DNA of 64,000 nucleotides from Bacteroidota bacterium (GCA_025963715.1 JAOQAG010000051.1:62001-126000); one strand, 5' to 3'. Positions 37,326 to 45,807 are shown, counted from the stretch's first letter. The notes: generated by a model not told the origin, from the letters alone. Numbers and translations: made by a program.

Positions 37326-39005
37326 ATGGCAACATTTAGAAAAAAATCATTGGAAAGTATCCTTGCAACTGCAGCGGACCAGGAATCAGGATTGAAACGT
37401 ACATTAGGAATGTGGTCGCTGATCGCATTGGGGATCGGTGCTATTATCGGCGCCGGACTTTTTGTTCGTACTGCTGCTGCTTCCGCTGAAGCTGCAGGTC
37501 CTGCTGTTACACTTTCATTTGTGATTGCCGCTGTAGGTTGTGCTTTTGCAGGATTGTGCTATGCAGAGTTTGCTTCCATGATTCCCATTGCAGGTAGCGC
37601 ATACACTTATGCGTATGCAACCATGGGTGAATTAATTGCCTGGATCATCGGCTGGGCGCTGATATTGGAATATGCATTAGGTGCAGCCACCGTTTCCATT
37701 GCCTGGAGCGAATATTTAAATAAATTATTAGGCGGCGCCATTCCCTATCAGTGGTGCCATTCCCCTTTCGAATCCAGCGTTTCCGGAATTCATGGAATTG
37801 TAAATGCTCCCGCACTGTTGATCTTATTATTACTCACATTATTGCTGATCAAAGGAACGCAAGAGTCGGCGTTGGTAAATGGGATCATTGTATTCCTGAA
37901 AGTTTCCATCGTTCTTATTTTTATCGTGATCGGATGGCAATTCATCAAACCGGAAAACCACACTCCGTATATGATCCCTGAAGGAACTGCCGGACATGCC
38001 GGATTTTTCACCTGGGGTTGGGGCGGTGTACTGGGTGGTGCAGCCATTGTGTTTTTTGCATTCATTGGTTTTGATGCCGTTTCTACTGCAGCGCAGGAAG
38101 CAAAAAATCCAAAGCGCGATATGCCAATCGGAATTTTAGGCTCACTGGTAGTGTGTACCGCTTTGTATATTTTATTTTCGTACGTACTTACAGGTGTTGC
38201 CAACTGGCAGGATTTTGGCGATCCTGCAAAAGGAAAAGAAGCATCCGTTGCTTACGCGATCGCTACGTATATGCATGGATACAGCTGGCTGGCAACGGCG
38301 GTTACCGTGGCTATCCTTGCCGGATTCTCTTCTGTAATTCTTGTTATGTTAATGGGACAAAGCCGCGTGTTTTTCTCCATGTCCAACGACGGATTATTAC
38401 CAAAAGTATTTTCACACCTTCACCCAAAATTCCGTACACCGTATAAATCCAATTTAATGTTACTGGCATTTGTGGGTGTTTTTGGTGGATTTATTCCGGG
38501 GAGCATCGCCGGAGATTTAACATCCATTGGAACATTATTAGCATTTGTGCTCGTATGTGTTGGGATCTGGATCCTGCGCAAAACCGACCCGAAAGCAGAG
38601 CGCCCGTTCAGAGCACCATTGGTTCCGTTGGTGCCGATCCTGGGGATTTTAGTATGTGCCGGTATGATCATTTCACTCGATCGTTTTACACAACAATCCG
38701 CATTAACATGGATGCTGGTAGGACTGGATGTATACATGATCTTCGGATTACGCAACAGTATTTTATCAAAAGGAGAAGAGCATCATCACCGTTTCCGCGG
38801 ACAACGATCGGCTTCCATTGCAGGCATTCTGTGCGGCTTGTTCCTCCTCATTTTAAGCGGCTTGGATTATTATTTCAAACATAAAGATTACCTCAACGAT
38901 ACTACAAAACCTCAGCCTGCCATGCCATGGTTCTTTTTGGTACTTGGCGTTTTACACCTTGTGATCTTTGCTGTTAGCATGAATAAAAAACCAAAAGTAG
39001 CTTAA
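37326..39005 (+). CDS. APC superfamily amino-acid permease (cationic amino acid transporter type)
   Basis: The 559-residue protein has 12-14 membrane helices. GIGAIIGAGLFVRTAAASAE is the conserved first-helix motif; ALAYAEFASMIPIAGSAYTY-type and FFAFIGFDAVSTAAQEAKNP are the CAT-family signatures. It would carry amino acids with protons over the inner membrane. The substrate is unclear; CAT relatives take cationic amino acids. The next permease starts 21 nt later, so the two probably form one operon. Confidence 0.9.
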   Translation: MATFRKKSLESILATAADQESGLKRTLGMWSLIALGIGAIIGAGLFVRTAAASAEAAGPAVTLSFVIAAVGCAFAGLCYAEFASMIPIAGSAYTYAYATMGELIAWIIGWALILEYALGAATVSIAWSEYLNKLLGGAIPYQWCHSPFESSVSGIHGIVNAPALLILLLLTLLLIKGTQESALVNGIIVFLKVSIVLIFIVIGWQFIKPENHTPYMIPEGTAGHAGFFTWGWGGVLGGAAIVFFAFIGFDAVSTAAQEAKNPKRDMPIGILGSLVVCTALYILFSYVLTGVANWQDFGDPAKGKEASVAYAIATYMHGYSWLATAVTVAILAGFSSVILVMLMGQSRVFFSMSNDGLLPKVFSHLHPKFRTPYKSNLMLLAFVGVFGGFIPGSIAGDLTSIGTLLAFVLVCVGIWILRKTDPKAERPFRAPLVPLVPILGILVCAGMIISLDRFTQQSALTWMLVGLDVYMIFGLRNSILSKGEEHHHRFRGQRSASIAGILCGLFLLILSGLDYYFKHKDYLNDTTKPQPAMPWFFLVLGVLHLVIFAVSMNKKPKVA

Positions 39006-39026
39006 TCAGCATCAGTAAAAAAAAGT

Positions 39027-40481
39027 ATGCAGGATCAGGATCATGTAGAATTAAAACGTTCCCTCGGGCTTATCGATGCAACCAGTATTGTTGCAGGTTC
39101 CATGATCGGTTCCGGTATTTTTATTGTTACCTCGCAAATGGCCCGCGATGTGGGTTCTGCCGGTTGGTTATTGGTGCTTTGGCTGCTCACCGGATTAATT
39201 ACCGTGTTTGCTGCATTGAGCTATGGCGAGCTGGCTGGCATGATGCCAAACGCAGGCGGACAATATGTTTACATTCAGCGCGCATACGGTAGAATGATTT
39301 CCTTTTTGTATGGTTGGACGGTTTTCACGGTCATCCAAACCGGTGTGATCGCAGCTGTTGCTGTTGCATTTGCAAAATATACCTCTGTTTTTTTTCCGGA
39401 ATTAAATCACATCCTTCTTGCTGTTGGCGCTTCATTTAAGATCACGTATGCACAGGTCGTGGCAATGGCAAGCATTGCTTTCCTCACATTTATCAATAGC
39501 CGCGGCGTACAAAACGGGAAAAAAATCCAGCTGATCTTTACATCCGCAAAATTATTTGCTTTGTTCGCGCTCATCATTTTAGGATTGGCCATCGGTTTCC
39601 GTGGCGATGTGATCGTGGAAAATTTTAAACACATGTGGGATGCAAGCAAAACCACGATAATGCCTGATGGAACATTAAATATAGTTCCTTTAGCAGGATC
39701 GGCTTTGCTTGGCGCGATGGGAGCTACTATTATCAATTCATTATTTTCCAGCGATGCCTGGAACAACGTTACGTTTATTGCTGCCGAAATTAAAGATCCC
39801 AAGAAAAATATTCCGCGCAGCTTGTTCCTCGGAACACTCATTGTCACCATTATTTACATCTTGGCAAATGTGGCTTATCTTGCTTTATTACCCATGAAAG
39901 GCGATCCCAATGCAGCATCCGTGGTGGGCCAGGGAATTATGTTCCCGAGCAACGACAGGGTAGGAGCGGCCGCAGCATCCATGATCTTTGGTGATCCTGC
40001 AGCATACATTATGGCGGGATTAATCATGGTATCCACATTTGGTTGTAACAACGGGCTGATCCTTTCCGGGGCACGCTTGTTTTTTGCAATGGCAAAAGAC
40101 GGATTGTTTTTTAAACAGGCGCAAACGCTGAATACAAAACAAGTTCCCGCTGTGGCATTGTGGCTTCAATGTCTTTGGGCCTGCGTATTATGCTTATCCG
40201 GCAAGTACGGCGATTTGCTGACTTACGCCACCTTTGCATCACTCATCTTTTATATTTTAACGATCGGCGGAATTTTTATTTTGCGCAAAAAAGAACCGGA
40301 TACAGAGCGCCCTTACAAAGCATTCGGATATCCGCTGGTTCCCATTTTATACATTATCATTACCACGGCCATTTGCATTGATCTGTTAGTTTACGATACA
40401 AAAAATACAGGATTTGGATTACTCATCGTACTCCTGGGAATCCCTGTATACCTTCTTATACAACGGAAATGCAGCAGCTAA
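39027..40481 (+). CDS. APC superfamily amino-acid permease
   Basis: The 484-residue protein has 12 predicted membrane helices. SIVAGSMIGSGIFIVTSQMA is the helix-1 motif, SYGELAGMMPNAGGQYVYIQ is close behind, and FFAMAKDGLFFKQAQTLNTK is in the middle. The family exchanges or imports amino acids. It differs from its upstream neighbour, so this is an operon of two unlike transporters, not a duplication. The substrate is unknown. Confidence 0.9.
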   Translation: MQDQDHVELKRSLGLIDATSIVAGSMIGSGIFIVTSQMARDVGSAGWLLVLWLLTGLITVFAALSYGELAGMMPNAGGQYVYIQRAYGRMISFLYGWTVFTVIQTGVIAAVAVAFAKYTSVFFPELNHILLAVGASFKITYAQVVAMASIAFLTFINSRGVQNGKKIQLIFTSAKLFALFALIILGLAIGFRGDVIVENFKHMWDASKTTIMPDGTLNIVPLAGSALLGAMGATIINSLFSSDAWNNVTFIAAEIKDPKKNIPRSLFLGTLIVTIIYILANVAYLALLPMKGDPNAASVVGQGIMFPSNDRVGAAAASMIFGDPAAYIMAGLIMVSTFGCNNGLILSGARLFFAMAKDGLFFKQAQTLNTKQVPAVALWLQCLWACVLCLSGKYGDLLTYATFASLIFYILTIGGIFILRKKEPDTERPYKAFGYPLVPILYIIITTAICIDLLVYDTKNTGFGLLIVLLGIPVYLLIQRKCSS

Positions 40482-40529
40482 AGCGTTTCCTTTTCTGATT
40501 GATTTTTTTAATTACAAGCAATAAAAATT

Positions 40530-40564
40530 GCGAAATGCAGGGATTATTTCCGCTGGCATTTCGC
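40530..40564. other. Hairpin downstream of the permease operon
   Basis: GCGAAATGC (40530-40538) pairs with GCATTTCGC (40556-40564). No long T run follows, so it may be a weak terminator or an RNA stability element. Confidence 0.55.
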
Positions 40565-40617
40565 GATCATTTATTTGCGTAAAATTTTATTAATCATTTT
40601 AAAAATTAAAAAAAAGC

Positions 40618-41547
40618 ATGAAACAAATTATTCGTGATTACCTGACATTCAATAAGCGCGAGCGAAACGGAGTGTTTGTATTGTTAACCATTATTATTTT
40701 ACTGATCGTTTATCTCAATGTTTCCGATAAATTTCTGAAAGCACAAACCCTTGATTTTTCAAAATTTGAAAAGCAGATCGATTCGATGAACCTTTCTCAG
40801 AAAGAACAGGAAGCTGTTGCAAAAAATACATCTGAAAAAAAGTATCCATCTCACGAAAGTACTGCAAATACGATCACACAAAAGATTGAACGTTTTAATT
40901 TTGATCCCAATAATTTACCCGATGCCGATTGGAAGCGCCTGGGATTATCCGATAAACAAATAAAAACCATTAAAAATTACGAATCCAAAGGCGGTAGTTT
41001 TCGCAAAAAAGAAGATGTAAAAAAAATGTATTGCATCAAAGAAGAATTGTACAATTCGCTGGAGCCATATATTCAGATCCCGCAGGAAAATAAGCCTGTT
41101 GCAGCATTTGTCGATTCCAAAGTAGTAACGCTCAAACCAATTGCGCCGGTTATGATCATTGAATTGAACACTGCCGATTCGGCGCAACTCACAACGCTGA
41201 AAGGCATTGGTGCTTTTTTTGCGAAAACCATCATCAAATACAGGAATTCGCTCGGCGGTTTTTATGCGAAAGAACAATTGTTGGAAGTCTGGAAATTTGA
41301 TCCCGAAAAATACGCGATGATCGAAAAATTCGTAAGCGTAGATGCAGCATCCATCAAAAAGATCAATATCAATGCCTGCGAAGCAGCGCAATTAAAAAAT
41401 CCGTATTTGAACTGGAACATGGCCAATGCCATTGTAAATTACAGGAAAGCACACGGGAAGTTCAAAACTATTGATGATATTAAGAAAACAGATTTGGTAG
41501 ATGACGAAACACTCCGTAAAATTGCACCGTATTTGATCTTAGAATAA
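40618..41547 (+). CDS. Helix-hairpin-helix protein, ComEA-like
   Basis: The 309-residue protein has one N-terminal membrane segment (about 18-33). HhH-type repeats follow: LKRLGLSDKQIKTIKNYESK-like at about 107, ELNTADSAQLTTLKGIGAFF with FAKTIIKYRNSLGGFYAKEQ at about 180-225, and ININACEAAQLKNPYLNWNM with ANAIVNYRKAHGKFKTIDDI near the end. ComEA-type HhH domains bind DNA without sequence preference. It is membrane-anchored, so DNA binding at the surface is the best guess. apt follows 12 nt later. Confidence 0.85.
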   Translation: MKQIIRDYLTFNKRERNGVFVLLTIIILLIVYLNVSDKFLKAQTLDFSKFEKQIDSMNLSQKEQEAVAKNTSEKKYPSHESTANTITQKIERFNFDPNNLPDADWKRLGLSDKQIKTIKNYESKGGSFRKKEDVKKMYCIKEELYNSLEPYIQIPQENKPVAAFVDSKVVTLKPIAPVMIIELNTADSAQLTTLKGIGAFFAKTIIKYRNSLGGFYAKEQLLEVWKFDPEKYAMIEKFVSVDAASIKKININACEAAQLKNPYLNWNMANAIVNYRKAHGKFKTIDDIKKTDLVDDETLRKIAPYLILE

Positions 41548-41559
41548 AACAAACAAACG

Positions 41560-42087
41560 ATGCTTCAACAAAAAATAAAAGAGACCATTCGCGATGTCGC
41601 CGATTTTCCCAAAGAAGGAATTTTATTCAAGGACATTACGCCCATTTTACACAATCCTGCGCTGTGTACAGAAATTGTAAACGCTTTCGCAGATGCTCTG
41701 AAAAACACAAAATTAGATGCGATCGTCGGTATTGAAAGCCGCGGATTTTTATTCGGATTTGCATTGGCCAATAAATTAAATATTCCGTTTGTACTTGTTC
41801 GCAAAGCTGGTAAATTACCGTACAAAAAAATTGCACATGAATACGATCTTGAGTACGGAAGTGCAAAAGTGGAAATGCATGTGGATGAAATTAAAAAAGG
41901 CTGGAATGTCTTGATCCACGATGATTTGCTGGCTACAGGCGGAACGGCCGAAGCAGCAGCAAAATTAATTCAGATGCAGGAAGGGAACGTGGCGGGATTT
42001 GCATTTTTAGTAACGCTCGATTTTTTAAACGGAAAAGAAAAACTGAAACACTATTCGGAGAATATTATCAGTTTGGTGAATTATTAA
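41560..42087 (+). CDS. apt: Adenine phosphoribosyltransferase
   Basis: The 175-residue enzyme makes AMP from adenine and PRPP. It has IRDVADFPKEGILFKDITPI, GIESRGFLFGFALANKLNIP and the PRPP loop VLIHDDLLATGGTAEAAAKL. Length and motifs are typical. It is probably co-transcribed with the HhH gene 12 nt upstream. Confidence 0.96.
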   Translation: MLQQKIKETIRDVADFPKEGILFKDITPILHNPALCTEIVNAFADALKNTKLDAIVGIESRGFLFGFALANKLNIPFVLVRKAGKLPYKKIAHEYDLEYGSAKVEMHVDEIKKGWNVLIHDDLLATGGTAEAAAKLIQMQEGNVAGFAFLVTLDFLNGKEKLKHYSENIISLVNY

Positions 42088-42141
42088 AAATAATTTTAAA
42101 TGACTATGGGGAAGTTTATACCAAATGCTTTTATTTTGTAT

Positions 42142-42269
42142 GGTTATGTTGCAGAACATTATTGTTTATGGAAACAGAAATATTTTCTTAAGCTGTCATC
42201 CCGGGCTTGACCCGGGATGACAGTATTATTGTGAATATTGTAAAAAAAACATTTTACTACAACATAACC
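42142..42269. mobile_element. MITE-like element, copy 3, with perfect 8-bp target duplication
   Basis: GGTTATGTTGCAG (42142-42154) and CTACAACATAACC (42257-42269) are inverted ends with one mismatch. TTTTGTAT stands directly before (42134-42141) and directly after (42270-42277): a perfect 8-bp target duplication. The centre is a perfect inverted repeat around CTGTCATCCCGGG. Non-coding, 128 bp. Confidence 0.85.
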
Positions 42270-42295
42270 TTTTGTATTGCTAATTTTAATTTGCA

Positions 42296-42387
42296 CGTCA
42301 TTGCGAGGGCTTTTCGCCCGAAGCAACCTCACACCAGATTATAAACTAGAATGAGATTGCTTCGGGCGAAAAGCCCTCGCAATGATA
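42296..42387. repeat. Palindromic repeat (copy 2)
   Basis: Arms 42296-42331 and 42352-42387 match copy 1 (19300-19391) with a few differences (AACCTCA for AATCTCA, and the last bases). The loop CACCAGATTATAAACTAGAA is almost the same as in copy 1. Confidence 0.8.
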
Positions 42388-42503
42388 TTTCAAAATAATT
42401 TATTTTAGTACCAGCTTCCGGAGATTCATTAAAAATTAACATTTCTTATAGCAATCTGATATTTATTCCCCGATCAGAACGCTTCCCGTTTCAATAAAAT
42501 TTC

Positions 42504-42511
42504 TATTTTTG
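42504..42511 (+). promoter_or_regulatory. -7 box of the acyl-CoA dehydrogenase gene
   Basis: TATTTTTG fits TAnnTTTG. No -33 TTTG at 19-20 nt. The leader to ATG 42535 would be about 16 nt. Confidence 0.5.
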
Positions 42512-42534
42512 TCGCTCTCTAAATAAAATGAAAC

Positions 42535-43674
42535 ATGGATTTTAGCACAAACGAAAATCAGCAAATGATCGCTGACATGATAAAAAAATTTGGTGATGAT
42601 CATATTCGTCCGAAAATGATGGAATGGGACGAGTCACAGGAATTTCCGGTAGAAGTATTTAAAAAACTTGGCGAGCTTGGATTAATGGGCGTTTTGGTGC
42701 CACAGGAATACGGCGGATCCGGTTTTTCATACACCGAATACGTAACTGCAATTTCTGAATTAGCAAAAATCTGCGGTTCGATCGGATTATCCATGGCAGC
42801 GCATAATTCCTTGTGTACAGGGCATATTCTTGCATTTGGTAACGAAGAACAAAAGAAAAAATATTTGCCGAAACTGGCTACAGCCGAATGGATTGGCGCA
42901 TGGGGATTGACGGAAAGCGGAACCGGCTCTGATTCAGGTGGAATGACCACAATCGCTAAAAAAGACGGTGATTATTATGTGATCAACGGTTCTAAAAACT
43001 TTATCACACACGCTATTACAGGAAATGTAGCCGTTGTAATTGTTCGTACCGGCGAAAAAGGCGATTCAAAAGGAATGTCGGCGTTTATCATTGAAAAAGG
43101 GACTCCGGGCTTTACATCCGGTAAAAAAGCAAATAAATTAGGAATGCGTGCTTCGGAAACAGCTGAATTGTTCTTCGATAATTGCCGTGTTCACAAAGAT
43201 CAGTTGTTAGGTGAAGAAGGACAAGGTTTTGTTCAGGCAATGAAAGTGCTGGATGGCGGAAGGATCTCCATCGCTGCTTTATCACTGGGGATTGCAAAAG
43301 GCGCGTTTGATGCAGCGTTGAAATATTCAAAAGAACGCGAGCAATTCGGTAAGCCGATCTCCCAGTTCCAGGCAATTTCCTTTAAACTGGCTGATATGGC
43401 AACGGAAATTGAAGCGGCAGAGTTGCTGACCTTTATGGCGGCTGACAGAAAAAATAAAGGATTAAAAATGACCAAAGAAGGTGCATTTGCCAAATATTAC
43501 GCTTCTGAAGTATGCGTAAGGGTTTCTACTGAAGCAGTGCAGATCTTTGGTGGATATGGCTATACAAAAGACTTTCCGGCCGAAAAATACTATCGCGATA
43601 GCAAATTATGCACAATCGGCGAAGGAACTTCCGAGATCCAGAAAATTGTTATTGCGAGAGAAATTATGAAATAA
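42535..43674 (+). CDS. Acyl-CoA dehydrogenase (short-chain type)
   Basis: The 379-residue flavoenzyme oxidises acyl-CoA to the 2-enoyl-CoA in beta-oxidation and passes electrons to ETF. It has GAWGLTESGTGSDSGGMTTI, AADRKNKGLKMTKEGAFAKY, ERIFGGYGYTKDF-like (VQIFGGYGYTKDFPAEKYYR), and the catalytic Glu in TIGEGTSEIQKIVIAREIMK. Length and the position of that Glu fit the short/branched-chain group (butyryl-CoA dehydrogenase-like). It is alone in this stretch. Confidence 0.94.
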   Translation: MDFSTNENQQMIADMIKKFGDDHIRPKMMEWDESQEFPVEVFKKLGELGLMGVLVPQEYGGSGFSYTEYVTAISELAKICGSIGLSMAAHNSLCTGHILAFGNEEQKKKYLPKLATAEWIGAWGLTESGTGSDSGGMTTIAKKDGDYYVINGSKNFITHAITGNVAVVIVRTGEKGDSKGMSAFIIEKGTPGFTSGKKANKLGMRASETAELFFDNCRVHKDQLLGEEGQGFVQAMKVLDGGRISIAALSLGIAKGAFDAALKYSKEREQFGKPISQFQAISFKLADMATEIEAAELLTFMAADRKNKGLKMTKEGAFAKYYASEVCVRVSTEAVQIFGGYGYTKDFPAEKYYRDSKLCTIGEGTSEIQKIVIAREIMK

Positions 43675-43680
43675 TTAAAA

Positions 43681-43714
43681 AATTCAGGATTAGGGATTTA
43701 GGATTTAGAAAAAA
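43681..43714. repeat. GGATTTA 7-mer array upstream of rpsU
   Basis: CAGGATTAGGGATTTAGGATTTAG reads as degenerate GGATTTA heptamers immediately before the rpsU promoter. Confidence 0.5.
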
Positions 43715-43718
43715 TTAA

Positions 43719-43726
43719 TATATTTG
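43719..43726 (+). promoter_or_regulatory. -7 box of the rpsU promoter
   Basis: TATATTTG followed by CATCCCC fits TAnnTTTG. The leader to ATG 43815 is about 80 nt. Confidence 0.6.
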
Positions 43727-43814
43727 CATCCCCAATCAAGAAAATTGGAAAAGGGATTTCGGGAATTCTAAATTCAAAAAATCTCCAAAATCAACAACTC
43801 AAAAATTAAAAAAC

Positions 43815-44009
43815 ATGTTAATAGTTCAAGTTAAAGAAGGCGAAGCAATCGAAAAAGCACTGAAAAAATTCAAAAAGAAATTTGAAAAAACAGGTGTTGT
43901 AAAAGAATTACGTGAACGTCAAAAATTCACTAAACCATCAGTTGTATTCCGCGAAAGAAAAATCAAAGCAGTTTACAAAGAAAAATTACAACGCGGTACT
44001 GAAGAGTAG
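43815..44009 (+). CDS. rpsU: 30S ribosomal protein S21
   Basis: The 64-residue protein has the bS21 pattern VKEGEAIEKALKKFKKKFEK, then GVVKELRERQKFTKPSVVFR. It is a late 30S subunit protein needed for translation initiation in many bacteria. The C-terminus is rich in Lys and Arg. A strong hairpin follows the stop. Confidence 0.95.
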   Translation: MLIVQVKEGEAIEKALKKFKKKFEKTGVVKELRERQKFTKPSVVFRERKIKAVYKEKLQRGTEE

Positions 44010-44038
44010 TACGTTCGTATTTCTCAATATTTTTTCTG

Positions 44039-44115
44039 AAAAGGAAAAATTTACATTGTCAGGTATAACTTTTAAAGGTTATTATCGTTTAACAATGTAG
44101 GTTTTTCCTTTTTTA
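44039..44115 (+). terminator. Long hairpin terminator of rpsU
   Basis: AAGGAAAAATTTACATTGT pairs with ACAATGTAGGTTTTTCCTTT, followed by Ts. The arms enclose a nested small hairpin, ATAACTTTTAAAGGTTAT. Confidence 0.75.
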
Positions 44116-44121
44116 GTTTAA

Positions 44122-44263
44122 CTTGATTTTGCGCAGCAAAAGCTAGTTAAACTTATCCCGCTGAAAAGCGGGATCTGCCAAATGAAAGAAGAATTCTGCT
44201 TGATTTTACGAAGTAAAAACTAGTTATATACTTATCCCGCTGAAAAGCGGGATCTGCCAAATG
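44122..44263. repeat. Two tandem structured repeats with compensatory changes
   Basis: Unit 1 is 44122-44184 and unit 2 is 44199-44263. Each begins with CTTGATTTT, forms a 6-bp stem with a 3-nt loop (TTTTGC-GCA-GCAAAA in unit 1, TTTTAC-GAA-GTAAAA in unit 2), has CTAGTT, and ends in an 8-bp stem with a GAAA tetraloop (ATCCCGCT-GAAA-AGCGGGAT, the same in both) plus CTGCCAAATG. The first stem keeps its pairing although two bases changed on opposite sides. No gene. Confidence 0.7.
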
Positions 44264-44361
44264 CTAGCAGGATGTTAACACTGGAAACAAAATACAAATG
44301 CTGAAAGCGGGATCACATCCCAAAAGGCACATTTTTTTAGAGATTTAGAAAAAACTCTTGT
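44264..44361. other. Remaining gap before the xerC-like gene
   Basis: A half copy of the second repeat stem (CTGAAAGCGGGATCACATCCC) lies at about 44299-44320. I see no other feature. Confidence 0.45.
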
Positions 44362-45240
44362 ATGAACGCAGGCCGTGATAGTTTTCTTCAATATCTACAA
44401 TACGAAAAGCGATTTTCCAATCACACGCTTTTAGCCTATTCCACCGATTTAAGCCAGTTTTACAGCTATCTGCAGCTTACTTATGAAATTAAGGAGCTGG
44501 CAGAGATCAGTCATACTGTGGTTCGTTCCTGGATCGTTAGCATGATGGAGCAAAAGATCAGCCCACGCTCTGTTAACCGCAAAATCACCACACTCAAAAC
44601 CTTTTATAAATTTTTGCTGCGACAAAATCTCGTGACAGAAAATCCCATGCTGAAGATCCAATCTCCCAAAACCTCCAAACGCCTGCCTGTTTTTGTAGAA
44701 AAGCAAAAAATGGACGTATTGCTTGATAATGTTGATTTTGGCGAAGATGAAGAAGGTGTAAGGAATAAGCTGATCATTGAGCTTTTTTATGCAACAGGAA
44801 TGCGCTTATCCGAGTTGATCAACCTAAGGCAGCAAAATGTGGATCTGGCTGCTTGTCAACTCAAAGTATTGGGTAAACGCAACAAGGAGCGGATCATTCC
44901 TTTCGGACATGAATTAAAACGCAAAATAGAAGAGTATCTGAAAACCAAAGAAGCAGCAGATTCCGAATACTTACTTACAGGCAAAAGTGGAAAAAAAATG
45001 TATGAAAAACTTGTTTATAGAGTAGTTAACAAGTACCTTTCAGTGGTTACAACAACCGACAAAAAAAGCCCGCATGTATTGAGGCACACGTTTGCAACAC
45101 ACATGTTAAACAATGGCGCTGATTTAAACGCAATAAAAGAATTACTCGGGCATGCAAATCTGTCGGCAACGCAAGTGTACACGCACAATACAGTGGAGAA
45201 GCTCAAGAATATTCACAAGCAGGCGCATCCGAAGGCATAA
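44362..45240 (+). CDS. xerC: Tyrosine recombinase, XerC/XerD type
   Basis: The 292-residue recombinase has a SAM-like N-terminal domain (FLQYLQYEKRFSNHTLLAYS). The catalytic residues are visible: Arg in TGMRLSELINLRQ, His/Arg in SPHVLRHTFATHMLN, His in LLGHANLSATQVYTH, and the active Tyr in that last stretch. Xer proteins resolve chromosome dimers at dif. In Bacteroidota a gene of this type often stands beside an HPF gene, as here (75 nt apart). I did not find a dif site in the window. Confidence 0.92.
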   Translation: MNAGRDSFLQYLQYEKRFSNHTLLAYSTDLSQFYSYLQLTYEIKELAEISHTVVRSWIVSMMEQKISPRSVNRKITTLKTFYKFLLRQNLVTENPMLKIQSPKTSKRLPVFVEKQKMDVLLDNVDFGEDEEGVRNKLIIELFYATGMRLSELINLRQQNVDLAACQLKVLGKRNKERIIPFGHELKRKIEEYLKTKEAADSEYLLTGKSGKKMYEKLVYRVVNKYLSVVTTTDKKSPHVLRHTFATHMLNNGADLNAIKELLGHANLSATQVYTHNTVEKLKNIHKQAHPKA

Positions 45241-45315
45241 ATATTGACTTAACAAATGCAACATATAAAGTTTAATTTTTAAATTAATCAGTATTAAAAA
45301 TAGGAGGAAAGAATT

Positions 45316-45615
45316 ATGACAGTTAAAATCCAATCGGTACACTTTGATGCCGACAAAAAACTTTTAGATTTTGTACAGGAACGGGTAGACAAATTAACCA
45401 CCTTTTATGATGGTATAATTAACAGTGAAGTAATTCTGAAGCTTGATAAATCAGATGCTACCGATAATAAGATTGCAGAAATAAAATTACACATTTCCGG
45501 GAATGATCTTTTTGCAAAAAAACAATGCAAAAGCTTTGAAGAAGCTATCGATACAAGCATTGATGCATTAAAAACCCAGGTAAGAAAGCACAAAGAAAAA
45601 GTAAAAGGGATTTAA
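45316..45615 (+). CDS. hpf: Ribosome hibernation-promoting factor, HPF/YfiA family
   Basis: The 99-residue protein matches the short HPF/RaiA group: VKIQSVHFDADKKLLDFVQE, IAEIKLHISGNDLFAKKQCK and ALKTQVRKHKEKVKG. It binds 30S subunits or 70S ribosomes in stationary phase. It follows the Xer gene by 75 nt, with AGGAGGAAAG upstream, an unusually good Shine-Dalgarno for this group. Confidence 0.92.
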   Translation: MTVKIQSVHFDADKKLLDFVQERVDKLTTFYDGIINSEVILKLDKSDATDNKIAEIKLHISGNDLFAKKQCKSFEEAIDTSIDALKTQVRKHKEKVKGI

Positions 45616-45755
45616 ATCCCCGGATTCGCTTTTTTTTTTAAATAGCGGAACTGTCTGGTTTATAGTGTGATTGGCGATGATAACTGAAAACCAACAAAAA
45701 AATTTATTATTTTTTGCTTGTTATCGCTAACAATCTCAAACAATTGACTACATTT

Positions 45756-45789
45756 GCAGCCTCAAAATAAACGGGGCTGCATTTTTTTT
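45756..45789 (+). terminator. Terminator before the tRNA-tuf operon
   Basis: GCAGCC (45756-45761) pairs with GGCTGC (45775-45780), followed by TTTTTTTT. It lies about 140 nt after hpf and just after another -7-like TACATTTG (45749-45756). Confidence 0.7.
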
Positions 45790-45807
45790 GAAAAAACGAA
45801 TATTTTT

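Larger units (their letters stand above)
42088..42534. repeat. Gap with two mobile repeat elements and the acyl-CoA dehydrogenase promoter
   Basis: No gene. It contains the MITE-like copy 3 (42142-42269), the palindrome copy 2 (42296-42387) only 26 bp further on, and the -7 box at 42504-42511 (separate entries). Confidence 0.75.

Noticed and set aside
44122..44263. CRISPR or dif site
   Set aside because: Only two units with no constant spacer; no 28-bp dif-like sequence with two 11-bp arms could be read.
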